Shown: one piece after another, positions 1 to 8,521 of the stretch
Numbering within the stretch: the stretch's first letter is position 1
Layout: each line of letters opens with the position of its first letter
NCBI GenBank assembly: GCA_964577615.1
Contig: CAZNZW010000006.1
Coordinates: 1 to 64,000, forward strand
From: QNYZ01 sp964577615
Lineage (GTDB): Bacteria; Desulfobacterota; Desulfobacteria; Desulfobacterales; QNYZ01
DNA: 64,000 bases
Reading direction: 5' to 3'
Made by a program: the position numbers and the translations under genes
Notes under the pieces: model-generated
What the model saw: only the letters and a program-made list of their open reading frames with translations
Databases searched by the model: none
Told to the model about the DNA's origin: nothing

Positions 1-318
1 CATAACTTTAAGGACCAGCCGGTTCCGGGAAAATCGCCCGCCCGCCCGCCGGGCCGCCGCTTCAAGATCAATACCCGCGATTTTTTCAGTCAACGCTTCT
101 ACCCGTCGTTCGCCATCGTCTTCGGCCGCCGGGCCCGGGGGCGAATCTTTCGCAAACAATTGAACCGTCTCTCTGTCCAGCCGGGGACATTCCGCCAGTC
201 TTTTCTGCCCGGTAAACACCGCGCCGGCAAATGCCAGGCAGGTCTTTTTGCCACACTGCCGGCAGTTCGACTGGTCGAGCAGTCTGAAAATTTCCATGGT
301 ATTTTTAGGTGGCGGCAT
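1..318 (-). CDS. DUF3786-type protein with N-terminal Fe-S domain (3' end outside window)
   Basis: The first 106 codons are visible; the rest runs off the left edge. The N-terminus (residues 19-44) has cysteines spaced CxxC, then CL, then a fourth Cys about 17 residues on (NCRQCGKKTC ... AECP). This is the pattern of the small four-cysteine Fe-S domain found in corrinoid/Fe-S proteins and in RnfB. Proteins of this shape with a following DUF3786 domain are common in Desulfobacterota, and their function is unknown. The ATG has a GGAG about 8 bases upstream. The gene follows a NUDIX gene on the same strand after about 40 bases and probably ends the operon. The DUF3786 assignment rests on the N-terminus alone, because the defining domain lies outside the window. 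Confidence 0.7.
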   Translation of the reverse strand, partial: MPPPKNTMEIFRLLDQSNCRQCGKKTCLAFAGAVFTGQKRLAECPRLDRETVQLFAKDSPPGPAAEDDGERRVEALTEKIAGIDLEAAARRAGGRFSRNRLVLKVM

Positions 319-360
319 GGCGGGTGCTCCGCTATTGAACGTTTTTCTATTCCGGGTTGA

Positions 361-777
361 CTATCGAAACGGCTGCAGATCAAAAAAGCGGTCGATAATC
401 CGGTTAAATCCATAGGCCAGGGACATGTGCCGGGCCTCGGATTCTGAAAACCAGCGTATCCGCTGGCCTTCGGTTAAATCAATACGCTTGATATCGAGAT
501 CAGTATTTTTCCAAAAGGTAAATTCGACTCGATCGGTAAATTCAGTGCGAACAAACAAGCGGTGCCCGGTGAGGATAAGGCCCATCTCTTCGTTCATCTC
601 GCGGACGATACATGCAGACGGCGTTTCGTCCGGCGCCACATGACCACCGGGCAGATCCCACATGCCGGGACAGGGTATTCCGGGGATATTATCCCGCAAA
701 AGCAGCAGCACCTGACGACGGGGATTGATGAACAAAATACTGCACCCCCGGGGCCATTCCGTCACCGATTCGGTCAT
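361..777 (-). CDS. NUDIX hydrolase
   Basis: A 138-residue NUDIX pyrophosphohydrolase. The Nudix box (GX5EX7REUXEEXGU) is complete: it begins GGHVAPDE and ends REMNEEMG, so the Mg-binding glutamates are present. Substrates in this superfamily are nucleoside diphosphates linked to another group, and the sequence does not show which one is used. The start chosen (MTESV) overlaps the stop of the upstream DUF6178 gene as ATGA, which suggests translational coupling. A longer in-frame reading exists but would extend deep into that gene. It is the fourth gene of a compact minus-strand group (pckG, transporter, DUF6178, NUDIX, DUF3786). Confidence 0.88.
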   Translation of the reverse strand: MTESVTEWPRGCSILFINPRRQVLLLLRDNIPGIPCPGMWDLPGGHVAPDETPSACIVREMNEEMGLILTGHRLFVRTEFTDRVEFTFWKNTDLDIKRIDLTEGQRIRWFSESEARHMSLAYGFNRIIDRFFDLQPFR

Positions 778-2543
778 TTCAACAAAAAGAGCGCCACAAA
801 CCGCGGATCGATATCTGCCGGCCGCACCCGTCCCAGCTCGCTTTCGATCTCGATAAACAGATCGTCCAGGGAGGGACCGATGCGGGTGAGAATTGTTTTT
901 TCGGCCAGATCGCTGCACCCAACCAGCCACGTGAGAAACGATTGCTTGGCGGCCAGGCGGATGTCTGCCGGTTCGTCCGATTGACCGGATGGATGCGGTG
1001 AAAACAGATGATCGGCAAAAAAAGACCGGAACGATGCCAGATCAATCGCCGCGATTTCGGGAGAAAGGCCCAGCGCATGACGGGCCCAGAGCGTCAGGAG
1101 CAGATTCTTCCAGGTTAAAAAGGCGTTGGACGGGAAACGCGGTTCGATGGTCAGGCGGGATAGAAACCGGTCCATGGCGATGATCCTGTCCAGGGCTGAT
1201 TGGGTGGCGGTTATTTCCGTCATATCGGCAAACTCCCGGTAATGCCGGTCTCCCCGGTCCGTATCGAAATAAAGCGGTTTTTTAATCAGTAAACCGCCCA
1301 ATACGCCCATCCAGGTCTCATCCCAGAATGTCAGGGGCAGCGACTGCTGCTTATACCAGCTGTCGCGGTGCCAGTGGTCCGCCCGCCATTTGATTTTGAG
1401 GGCATACCCGAAACCGAGCCGGAACAGGCTGGGAAGTGAATAACGGGCCATCAGCGACGCACTCTGTATCATATCGGGGGCATCGGAAGACGGGCCGCCC
1501 GCATCAGCGGTCAGGGCAGTGAGACCGATATGGATATACCCGCAGGCCTTGTGTACCGCCGCTTTTACATCGGCCCGGTCCCGGACGGGTTTATGGTCGG
1601 CCACGATGATCCGGTTGGCCAGACCGGCAAGTTCCACCTCGGCCTGTCGGTAATGGACATCGGTATCACACGCCTCAAGCGCCTGGATAACCGGGTTCTG
1701 CGCATCACCCAGAAACGCAGGGAACTGCGCCACCGGCTGCATGGCATCCACTGCCGGACGGTATTCCGCATGCGCCGCGTTATTTTTGATATCTTCAAGG
1801 GCGAGTGGCTGGTAGATACCGACGGCTTCGTCAAAGGGGAGAAACCCTTTTTCCGCCATGCGGATATTGCGCTGTCGAAAACGTTCTTCTTCGATTTCGG
1901 CCGAAATCACGTGCATGGCTTCCAGCAGGATCTGATGAAAACGGACCGGATCCTCATCGGCCAGACGCTTCAGCAGATCGGTGATGACCCGGCGACGGGT
2001 TTCATCATCCACCTCAACCGTCTGTCCGGATGCATTTTCCGCTGTCACCGGCGCTGCGGGGATATCCAGAATACGAATATAAAACACACTGTCGAAGGTA
2101 AAATAATCATCCCCGATTTCCGACGGGTCCTGATCGTGTTCCCGGACCACCACCCGGATATTTTTATACAGGTAGTATTCGTAAAAAATAACCTTGTCAT
2201 AGCTGACCCAGCGGGTCATGCGACCAGGGTCAGCGGCTAAAAGCAGCTCTGTCCAGCGTGTTACCCGGGCCAGGTCGATCCGGTCCCGGTCCCAGACTTC
2301 CACGTCAACAAAATATTCCCACTGACGACTGGATGCGAGCTTTAAAAGCGGAAGCGCATCGGGCAGGCCAATGTCGTGAATCAACAGATGCAGGTCCTGT
2401 CCGGGGAAAGAGTGGACCAGTGGCATCGGCGCCGATGACGACAGAATCCGGTCCAGGGCTTTTTCGGGGGGCAGGGCCGCCACTTCTTTCCGGATATCGG
2501 CCAGGTGCCGGAAGGTTTTTTCGAGGGGGTTGTTTTCTGACAT
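774..2543 (-). CDS. DUF6178 family protein
   Basis: A 589-residue soluble protein with no signal peptide or membrane segment. I place it in the DUF6178 family known from Desulfobacterota, by overall appearance: an N-terminal MPLVHSFPGQDLHLLIHDIG-like stretch, then a VDVEVWDRDRID segment and a long helical C-terminal half. No catalytic motif is recognisable and the biochemical role is unknown. The ATG (MSENNPLEK) lies 7 bases after the stop of the transporter gene and has a GAAGGA ribosome site. An upstream in-frame start would overlap that gene and is less likely. It ends in an ATGA overlap with the NUDIX gene. Confidence 0.75.
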   Translation of the reverse strand: MSENNPLEKTFRHLADIRKEVAALPPEKALDRILSSSAPMPLVHSFPGQDLHLLIHDIGLPDALPLLKLASSRQWEYFVDVEVWDRDRIDLARVTRWTELLLAADPGRMTRWVSYDKVIFYEYYLYKNIRVVVREHDQDPSEIGDDYFTFDSVFYIRILDIPAAPVTAENASGQTVEVDDETRRRVITDLLKRLADEDPVRFHQILLEAMHVISAEIEEERFRQRNIRMAEKGFLPFDEAVGIYQPLALEDIKNNAAHAEYRPAVDAMQPVAQFPAFLGDAQNPVIQALEACDTDVHYRQAEVELAGLANRIIVADHKPVRDRADVKAAVHKACGYIHIGLTALTADAGGPSSDAPDMIQSASLMARYSLPSLFRLGFGYALKIKWRADHWHRDSWYKQQSLPLTFWDETWMGVLGGLLIKKPLYFDTDRGDRHYREFADMTEITATQSALDRIIAMDRFLSRLTIEPRFPSNAFLTWKNLLLTLWARHALGLSPEIAAIDLASFRSFFADHLFSPHPSGQSDEPADIRLAAKQSFLTWLVGCSDLAEKTILTRIGPSLDDLFIEIESELGRVRPADIDPRFVALFLLK

Positions 2544-2550
2544 TGTCCTT

Positions 2551-3831
2551 CTACGTTTCAACTGTTTTGTTTTCGGCGCCGGCCGTATGCCAGGGCGCAA
2601 ATTTAATAAGCATCAGCATGCCCGGAATGGCAATCAGGGCACAGAAAATAAAAAATCCCGCCCAGCCGATATGCTTGGCCATGTACCCGGTGGGCGCCGA
2701 TGCAAAGACCCGGGGGATGCCCATCAGGCTGGAGAGCAGGGCATACTGGGTGGCGGTAAATTTCTTGTTGGTGATACTGGCCATAAAGGCCACAAACGCC
2801 GTGGTCCCCATGCCGCTGCTGAGGTTTTCAAAGGCAATCACGCCGGCCAGGGCGGCAATGCTGGGGCCGGTCCAGGTTAAAATCGAAAAGCAGGCCGTGG
2901 AAAGCGCCTGGACCACGCCGAAGATCCACAACGACTTGTTGATTTTCAGCCGCAGCATGATGATACCGCCCAAAAGCCCGCCGAGAATCGTGGCCCAGAA
3001 TCCAAACAGTTTGACGATGGTGCCCACCTGGGTTTTGGTAAACCCGATATTGAGATAAAACGGCATGGTCATGGCGCTGGCCATCTGGTCGCCGATTTTA
3101 TAAAAGAGGATAAAGGCCAGGATCCACCAGGCGCCGGATCGGCTGAAATATTCCACCAGCGGATTGATGACGGCTTCGGCAAGGGTTTTGGGCGACCCTT
3201 CCGCCACCTGAGGTTCAGGGGTTAAAAGCGTCGTGATGATGCCGGGCAGCATGCAGGCCGCCATGATCAGGTAAACCATCTGAAACGACATATGATCGGC
3301 CATGATCAGGCCGCCACCGGAAGCGAGCAGCATGCCCACCCGGTACCCGTTGACATACAAAGACGACCCGAGCCCCAGTTCTTCATCAGCCAGGTCTTCC
3401 CGGCGGTAGGCGTCGACCACGATATCCTGTGAAGCGCTGAAAAACGTCACCAGAAAAGCGGCAAAGGCCACCCACCACGGATTTTTTCCCGGCTGGGTCA
3501 TGCCCAGCCCGATAATGGCACCCACAAGGGCCAGCTGGGCAATGAGCAGCCAGCCCCGGCGGCGGCCGAGAAATAAAACGGTGAATCGATCCAGGACCGG
3601 CGCCCACAGGAATTTGAGCGTATACGGCAGCCCCACCAGTGACATCATCCCGATGATGGTCAGATCGACGCCTTCATCCGTCATCCAGGCCTGGAGCACG
3701 GAAATGGTCAAAAGCAGCGGGAGACCGCAGGAAAACCCCATGATGAATGTCACCAGCATTCGCCGGCTGAGGATCACCCGCCACAGGGAGGGCGCCGGCT
3801 CAACGCCGATGGGTCGTTGATTCTCCGCCAC
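2551..3831 (-). CDS. AmpG-like MFS transporter
   Basis: A 426-residue integral membrane protein of the major facilitator superfamily with about 12 hydrophobic segments. It has features of the AmpG (anhydromuropeptide permease) branch: the N-terminal MGFSCGLPLLL segment, LKFLWAPVLDR in the first cytoplasmic loop, and FFSASQDIVVDAYRRE, which corresponds to the ASQD-DAYR signature of AmpG proteins. It probably imports a cell-wall-derived or related solute across the inner membrane, but the substrate is inferred from family only. It starts two bases after the pckG stop and is followed seven bases later by the DUF6178 gene, so it is cotranscribed with them. No known link joins PEP carboxykinase and muropeptide import. 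Confidence 0.82.
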   Translation of the reverse strand: MAENQRPIGVEPAPSLWRVILSRRMLVTFIMGFSCGLPLLLTISVLQAWMTDEGVDLTIIGMMSLVGLPYTLKFLWAPVLDRFTVLFLGRRRGWLLIAQLALVGAIIGLGMTQPGKNPWWVAFAAFLVTFFSASQDIVVDAYRREDLADEELGLGSSLYVNGYRVGMLLASGGGLIMADHMSFQMVYLIMAACMLPGIITTLLTPEPQVAEGSPKTLAEAVINPLVEYFSRSGAWWILAFILFYKIGDQMASAMTMPFYLNIGFTKTQVGTIVKLFGFWATILGGLLGGIIMLRLKINKSLWIFGVVQALSTACFSILTWTGPSIAALAGVIAFENLSSGMGTTAFVAFMASITNKKFTATQYALLSSLMGIPRVFASAPTGYMAKHIGWAGFFIFCALIAIPGMLMLIKFAPWHTAGAENKTVET

Positions 3832-3833
3832 CG

Positions 3834-5813
3834 TCAGGCAACATCATCCGGCGTCCCGGCGGCCAGCTTACCTGGCGACACGATTGCGCCGTATTTCTCC
3901 CGCAGCGCCAGGAGCCCCTTTTTCTGGGCCTCGAGCACACGGAAAAGGGCCCGGGGTGTTTCCGGATCTTTGCCATAAGCCTCGGTTTGAAGATCAATGC
4001 GGGCAATGATATTATCGATATAGAGGGAAAACTGCTTTTCATACAATGTTTCCGGATACACCTTGCCGATGATTTTGCCGAAAAGCTCTTTGAGGTCTTC
4101 GTACCGGGGCAGATGGCCGATCGGCGTATTGATCACATCCACTTCTCCGTGGGCCAGTCGTTCCAGCCAGGACAGCCAGACCTTGACATCCCGTTTTTCT
4201 CCCAGCAGTTTTTTACCGGCGCCGCCCCGGGCTTCATGGGTAAGGAAGTAGTTCAGTCCGGCCATGACCGGCCGTTTTTCCGGTGCAATATCCGGATGAT
4301 TGAAAAAATCAAACTGGGCGGCCATGTAATCGGCCAGAGATCCGGGGATAAAGGGCGCATTGGCCCAGGGCGACCGTTTCACGCCGGTGGCGCCGACTTC
4401 CGTGGCTGTAGCAGCCGAGACAATACACGCACCGATGGCCACGCCCTCGTCCGGGGTTTTGGCCACCCATACCGGCGGCATGGTATCGCTGTCCCGGCCG
4501 CTGTAGGTAATGATTCTCGTCTCCACGCCGCTGCTGCTTTCGGCCAGATCGGAATAAATCGGCAGCGCTTTTGAAGAAATCGTGCAACGGGAATTGGGAT
4601 GCGAAATCAACACCGGTTCGCCGTTTTCATCGGTCATGCCCGCGTGCCATTCCCCCTGATAGTTTATCCCTTTGTCCGGGTGCGGTTCCCCGTTGCCGGT
4701 CCAGTGGGGGACGCCGGTTTCGTCGACAAGCACATTCGACCATATTACTTCTTCTCCGGGTTTGCGCAGGCAGTCCATCAGGAGCGGATCTCCCTCTCTG
4801 TTCACGTCGGCCACAATGCCGAAAATGCCGCATTCGGGATTGATTGACCGGATCGTGCCGTCCGGCGCCCGCCACATCTGGGCCAGATCGTCTCCCACAA
4901 ATTGATCGCCGGCCATGGCTGTGGTGGTTTTGCCGCACCCACTGGGCGCCGCGCCGGTTGCCCAGGTGATCCGGTCGTTCGGCCCGCCGATTCCCGTGAT
5001 GAACATATGCTCGGACAATTCATTTCCCCGGTTTTCGTAGACCGCCTTGTCCACAGAGAACCGGTGGTTCCCCTTTTTCAACAGCAGCGTGTTTCCAGCG
5101 TAGGTACAATAAAAACTATATGTTGTGCGATGGCTCCGGTCCATGTATACGCGGGCGTTGGGCAGATCTTCCGGGCGATTTTGTCCCTCGCTGTGAATAT
5201 TGGTATAGAAATGGCCAACCTGTTTCACTTCGGTGTCAAAGGCCGCATAGCAGTTGCGGTAGAGGATTTCAGCGCTGTGACTGACATAGGCCGAACTGGT
5301 AATTTCCAGCGCCGGATTGGAAACCGGGGCGCCCACCGGTCCGCGAATATAGAACCCGACGATCATGATCATCCCTTCCATGATCCCGCCCATCCGGCTG
5401 GCCACTGTTTCAGTGGCTTCGGCGCGCATCTGTTTGCTGGCCAGGGAACTGACTTTTTCCCCTTCATTGGCAATATAGAAGGTCCGGTCGATGATCCGCC
5501 CCTGTTCCTCTTTTAAGTCAAAATGAATCGTATGCCGTTCCATGGCAAGTGCTTTTTCTTCGCCTTTTTTCAAAGCCAGATCGCAGATAAACTGCCGGTC
5601 GGCCGCGGAGCCGGTATTGATAAAGATACTGTCCGGTCGGCACATGGCAGCCGCATTGGCGATTTTCAGCACGGCATCGGTGGTCTGGATTTTTCCGATG
5701 CGGGCCAGGTGATCGGCATCCATCTTGGTTTTAAAGAGGGCGTCGGCGTCATCCCGCGTCTGGATCTTGCCGATTTTGCTTACAATATCCATGCCTTTTC
5801 CGAGTTCCAGCAT
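3834..5813 (-). CDS. pckG: Phosphoenolpyruvate carboxykinase (GTP)
   Basis: PEP carboxykinase interconverts oxaloacetate + GTP and PEP + CO2 + GDP, linking the TCA cycle to gluconeogenesis. The 659-residue length and sequence fit the GTP class rather than the ATP class. The kinase P-loop is at residues 287-300 (GAAPSGCGKTTTAM). The FVGDDLAQM segment after it carries the metal-binding aspartates, and the substrate-binding R/Y residues lie in the middle third. It is somewhat longer than the usual ~600-620 residues because of an N-terminal extension. The start has an AAAGGAGA ribosome site. A 12-base palindrome (TGAATGCATTCA, 5835-5846) lies just upstream and might be an operator. It may be the first gene of its own operon or be read through from rdgB. 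Confidence 0.95.
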   Translation of the reverse strand: MLELGKGMDIVSKIGKIQTRDDADALFKTKMDADHLARIGKIQTTDAVLKIANAAAMCRPDSIFINTGSAADRQFICDLALKKGEEKALAMERHTIHFDLKEEQGRIIDRTFYIANEGEKVSSLASKQMRAEATETVASRMGGIMEGMIMIVGFYIRGPVGAPVSNPALEITSSAYVSHSAEILYRNCYAAFDTEVKQVGHFYTNIHSEGQNRPEDLPNARVYMDRSHRTTYSFYCTYAGNTLLLKKGNHRFSVDKAVYENRGNELSEHMFITGIGGPNDRITWATGAAPSGCGKTTTAMAGDQFVGDDLAQMWRAPDGTIRSINPECGIFGIVADVNREGDPLLMDCLRKPGEEVIWSNVLVDETGVPHWTGNGEPHPDKGINYQGEWHAGMTDENGEPVLISHPNSRCTISSKALPIYSDLAESSSGVETRIITYSGRDSDTMPPVWVAKTPDEGVAIGACIVSAATATEVGATGVKRSPWANAPFIPGSLADYMAAQFDFFNHPDIAPEKRPVMAGLNYFLTHEARGGAGKKLLGEKRDVKVWLSWLERLAHGEVDVINTPIGHLPRYEDLKELFGKIIGKVYPETLYEKQFSLYIDNIIARIDLQTEAYGKDPETPRALFRVLEAQKKGLLALREKYGAIVSPGKLAAGTPDDVA

Positions 5814-5875
5814 TTATCTTCTCCTTTTCGGTAATGAATGCATTCAAATCAATTGATGCGGGCCGGCCGCCGGTA

Positions 5876-6451
5876 TCAGTGCGCCTGTAAAATAATGCTT
5901 TTCAGGTCCCGTTTGGGCACATGGTGAACGTGTTTTTCATCCCGCCAGTACCGGGTGTCTCCATCCGATGGAAGCGTTTCGATGACCACCGTTTCCCGGG
6001 GTTCGCCCAGGGCGATGACCAGAAGGATATCGTACCGCTCATCCAGTTCAAAAATCTCACGGATCCGTTTCCGGTTGATCGTGCCGATCATGCAGCCGGC
6101 CAGCCCGTTTTCCCGGGCGCCAAGCAGAATGCTCTGGGCGGCAATACCGTGGTCCACCCCAAAATTTTTAGATATTTCCGTATCTCCCAGGATAAGGATA
6201 TACCCCGCCGGGCGTTCCCCCTCAACGGGTCCCTTCCAGTCTTTGAGATGCGCGGCCCAGCCCAGGCAGGGAAATATCGCGTCGTTGGCCACCGGGTCAC
6301 CGGAAAGAATATACGCCAGCGGCTGCAGGTTATGTCCCGAAGCCGACAGCCGGGCCAGGTTAACAAGGTCTTTCAACAGGTCCGTATCCACGGGATGGTT
6401 CTGGTAGAATCGGCGGCAGCTGCGGTTTTTTCGAATCAGATCTTCAATCAT
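5876..6451 (-). CDS. Nitroreductase family protein
   Basis: A 191-residue flavin (FMN) oxidoreductase of the nitroreductase superfamily. The N-terminal IRKNRSCRRF corresponds to the FMN-phosphate-binding R-S-x-R motif. ARLSASGHNLQPLAYI matches the typical PSxxNxQPW region, and the GIAAQSILLGARENGLAGCMIG block is the conserved central helix. The natural substrate cannot be read from the sequence. The start (MIEDLIRKNR) has an AAGGAG seven to eight bases upstream, inside the 3' end of rdgB. A longer reading would overlap rdgB in another frame and is rejected. It lies four bases after rdgB and is probably cotranscribed with it. Confidence 0.87.
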   Translation of the reverse strand: MIEDLIRKNRSCRRFYQNHPVDTDLLKDLVNLARLSASGHNLQPLAYILSGDPVANDAIFPCLGWAAHLKDWKGPVEGERPAGYILILGDTEISKNFGVDHGIAAQSILLGARENGLAGCMIGTINRKRIREIFELDERYDILLVIALGEPRETVVIETLPSDGDTRYWRDEKHVHHVPKRDLKSIILQAH

Positions 6452-6455
6452 TACC

Positions 6456-7103
6456 TTACTCCTTGCAGGGGAATCTTTCGGGCTCGGGCATCTGCATGTG
6501 GATCCAGGTGAGAACTTTGTCAAATTCCGAGCAGCATTCCGAAAGGGCTTTCCCCCGGTGGCTGACACGGCTTTTCTCTGCCTGGCTCAACTGGGCAAAT
6601 GTCTTCTTCAAGGGTGGAAAATAAAAAATCGGGTCGTAGCCGAACCCGCTTTCTCCGGCCGGGGCATCGGTGATCCGGCCTTCGCAGCGGGCTTCGTAGG
6701 TCAGGGCTGGACCCGTGGGCACCGCGATGGATATGACACATTGGAAAAAGGCACTGCGATCCGGCAGATCGGTCATTTCGATCAGCAGCCGGTCCGCGCG
6801 TTCCCGGTCGGTGAGGTCGTTACCGCCATAGCGGGCCGAATGAACACCGGGACGGCCGCCCAGCGCGTTGACACACAGCCCGGAGTCGTCGGCCAGTGCC
6901 GGCAGCCCGATGACACGGGCCACCTGGCTGGCTTTTTTGTACGCATTTTCTTCGAATGTATCGCCGTCTTCCACCACGGGAGGGATCGGGCCAAAGCGAT
7001 CCAGACTCATAATGGTTACCGGAAAATCCCGCAGCAGGTCCCGGATTTCGACAATTTTGCCTTTATTCCGGGTGGCCAAAACAACAGTCGTCTGATCTGC
7101 CAT
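6456..7103 (-). CDS. rdgB: XTP/dITP pyrophosphatase (HAM1/RdgB)
   Basis: A house-cleaning nucleotide pyrophosphatase that hydrolyses XTP, dITP and ITP to monophosphates, keeping deaminated purines out of nucleic acids. Family motifs are all present: VLATRNKGKIVEI at the N-terminus (nucleotide binding), EDGDTFEENAYKKA, the PALADDSGLCV acidic metal site, GESGFGYDPIFYFP, and the C-terminal SHRGKAL. At 215 residues it is slightly longer than the usual ~200, from a short C-terminal tail. It is the first gene of the minus-strand block. The ~200 bases between its start and the divergent small gene at 7302 should hold its promoter. Confidence 0.95.
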   Translation of the reverse strand: MADQTTVVLATRNKGKIVEIRDLLRDFPVTIMSLDRFGPIPPVVEDGDTFEENAYKKASQVARVIGLPALADDSGLCVNALGGRPGVHSARYGGNDLTDRERADRLLIEMTDLPDRSAFFQCVISIAVPTGPALTYEARCEGRITDAPAGESGFGYDPIFYFPPLKKTFAQLSQAEKSRVSHRGKALSECCSEFDKVLTWIHMQMPEPERFPCKE

Positions 7104-7301
7104 GTTTTTATCCTGATATGATCATAATCTGATCACGAAAACGATTTGGTTGTATATAAAACCAGTTGCCCAAACAGACAGCTGGTTTCATTACGATACT
7201 GGTTAAAGTTATAATTCATGCCCGGCGCCTTGTAAAGCGCTTTACCGCATCTGTGTTTTGTTATATTGACAACCAGGGAATAAAAAAAGGAGACTGACGC
7301 C

Positions 7302-7472
7302 ATGACGACCGTTGCGCCCTGCCTTGCCGAGGCATTGGGCCGGATTTCGGATTTTATTGCCGAAGCGACCGGACAGACCCCCACACAGGAAGAAGTGGCC
7401 GATGCGCTGACCCGGTATTTTGTTCTCCAGGAGATCAAGGCCCACATCGAAATTGTCCGGCAGCAGGAATAA
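7302..7472 (+). CDS. Small hypothetical protein (56 aa)
   Basis: A 56-codon reading frame with a strong AAAGGAG ribosome site ending nine bases before the ATG. The product is acidic and mostly helical (for example GRISDFIAEATG, EEVADALTRYFVLQEIKAHIEIV), with no Cys pairs, signal peptide or membrane segment. I do not recognise a family. Codon use resembles the neighbouring genes and the frame is bounded by a clean TAA. It stands alone between the divergent rdgB and a non-coding AT-rich region. The strong Shine-Dalgarno and protein-like composition support a real gene. Confidence 0.55.
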   Translation: MTTVAPCLAEALGRISDFIAEATGQTPTQEEVADALTRYFVLQEIKAHIEIVRQQE

Positions 7473-7606
7473 GCCGTCTGGAAAAAAACGGCGGCCGGCC
7501 GCCGTATTCAGCCGGGTCGGCCCGGAGCCCGCACCGTCTGATTCCGAGATCATTGGCGGTGTATCTTTTTACACGGAAAAAGAAATCTCTTCGCGAAAAC
7601 AACAAC

Positions 7607-7665
7607 GGGCGGCCCGAAACGTTCGGCCCGCCCATCGAAGGAGGAAAAAAATGAAGAAATATTGA
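7607..7665 (+). other. GC hairpin followed by perfect Shine-Dalgarno and a 4-codon ORF
   Basis: GGGCGGCCCGAA (7607-7618) pairs with TTCGGCCCGCCC (7622-7633), 11 of 12 positions, with a three-base loop. AAGGAGG follows five bases later, then an A-run and an ATG at 7651 that opens only Met-Lys-Lys-Tyr before TGA. The arrangement looks like a translated micro-ORF in a leader, or the surviving start of a lost gene. No U-run follows the hairpin on the plus strand, so it is not a typical terminator in that direction. Confidence 0.4.
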
Positions 7666-7891
7666 GGTCTGCCCATAATCGATGCAACTACCTTGCCAAA
7701 TTGTCGTTTCGGCGCGATATTCTTCTTGAGTCGATGTTTTAACATATATTTATAAATAGTTACATATTTTCATAATAGACCTGGGATTCAACCCCACAGC
7801 CGGGATATACGGCTGAAACGTTTCGATCTATTAACCCGTTTAAAGCCAATCCAGAGGATATTTATATGTAATCAGCGAGTTATACGAAATG

Positions 7892-7996
7892 GCCATGGGT
7901 TCAAAATTTTGAACCCTGCCGGAATTATTCCTGATTATACATATAACAGACTGTTTATTAACGAAAATATTGAGTTCAAAATTTTGAACCCATGGC
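7892..7996. repeat. Pair of inverted 23-bp palindromic elements
   Basis: The element GCCATGGGTTCAAAATTTTGAAC occupies 7892-7914 on the plus strand and 7974-7996 on the minus strand, identical over 23 bases and separated by 59 bases. Each copy contains the 16-base palindrome GTTCAAAATTTTGAAC; in the left copy the palindrome extends to 20 bases (7897-7916). The pair lies 70-175 bases upstream of the NUDIX/two-component operon. Twin operators for a dimeric regulator, or the ends of a small repetitive element, are both possible. Confidence 0.6.
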
Positions 7997-8065
7997 GACC
8001 GGGATATTTATGACATTTTTTTATAGCATCCATTTCCCGGTACCGGAACAGGGAACGGCCTGATC

Positions 8066-8515
8066 ATGTCGCTGACAAAAATGCATTCCCCGCAGCATGA
8101 ATACCCCGCCAAACCCCGGGTGGGCGTGGGCGCGGTTGTGTTTCATGCAGACAACGTGCTGCTGGTGTGCCGCAATCATCCGCCGGCCGAAGGGCGGTGG
8201 GCGATTCCCGGCGGCAAAGTCCGGCTGGGGGAAACGCTGCAGCAGGCGGCGGAACGAGAAATTTACGAAGAAACAGGCATCACCATCCGGGCCGGTGACC
8301 CTATTTTCACCTTCGACATGGTTGAGCGGGATACCGCTGGTCGGGTCCGGTATCATTACGTGATTGTTGACCTGGCCGCGGATTATCTCCACGGCGAAGT
8401 CAAAGCCGGTGACGATGCCCGGGATGCCCGGTGGGTGTCCCCCCGGGATCTGGCCACCCTGCCGGTGAGCAACATCACCGTTCAATTGCTGCGCGACCGG
8501 CTTTCTTTCGGATAA
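8066..8515 (+). CDS. NUDIX hydrolase (ADP-ribose pyrophosphatase-like)
   Basis: A 149-residue NUDIX enzyme. The complete Nudix box runs from GGKVRLGE to REIYEETG. The N-terminal strand VGVGAVVFHADNVLLVCRN and the RWAIPGGKV lead-in resemble ADP-ribose/NADH-type and MutT-like NUDIX proteins. The substrate is not determined by these features. The ribosome site is weak (AGGGAA, spaced about ten bases), and a second Met at codon 6 is an alternative start. The response-regulator gene starts six bases after its stop, so the three genes (NUDIX, regulator, kinase) form an operon. The inverted palindromes at 7892-7996 are candidate control sites. Confidence 0.87.
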   Translation: MSLTKMHSPQHEYPAKPRVGVGAVVFHADNVLLVCRNHPPAEGRWAIPGGKVRLGETLQQAAEREIYEETGITIRAGDPIFTFDMVERDTAGRVRYHYVIVDLAADYLHGEVKAGDDARDARWVSPRDLATLPVSNITVQLLRDRLSFG

Positions 8516-8521
8516 TTAAAA

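Larger units (their letters stand above)
7473..8065. other. 593-base intergenic region, AT-rich, rich in dyads
   Basis: No credible gene of normal size. It contains, in order: an 18-base perfect palindrome (7488-7505), preceded by seven A, which reads as a terminator-like hairpin plus T-run on the minus strand; a strong GC hairpin followed by a perfect Shine-Dalgarno and a four-codon frame (7607-7665); a small CAGCCG/CGGCTG hairpin (7797-7815); and two oppositely oriented copies of a palindromic element (7892-7914 and 7974-7996). From about 7660 the base composition is clearly more AT-rich than the surrounding genes. Confidence 0.7.
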
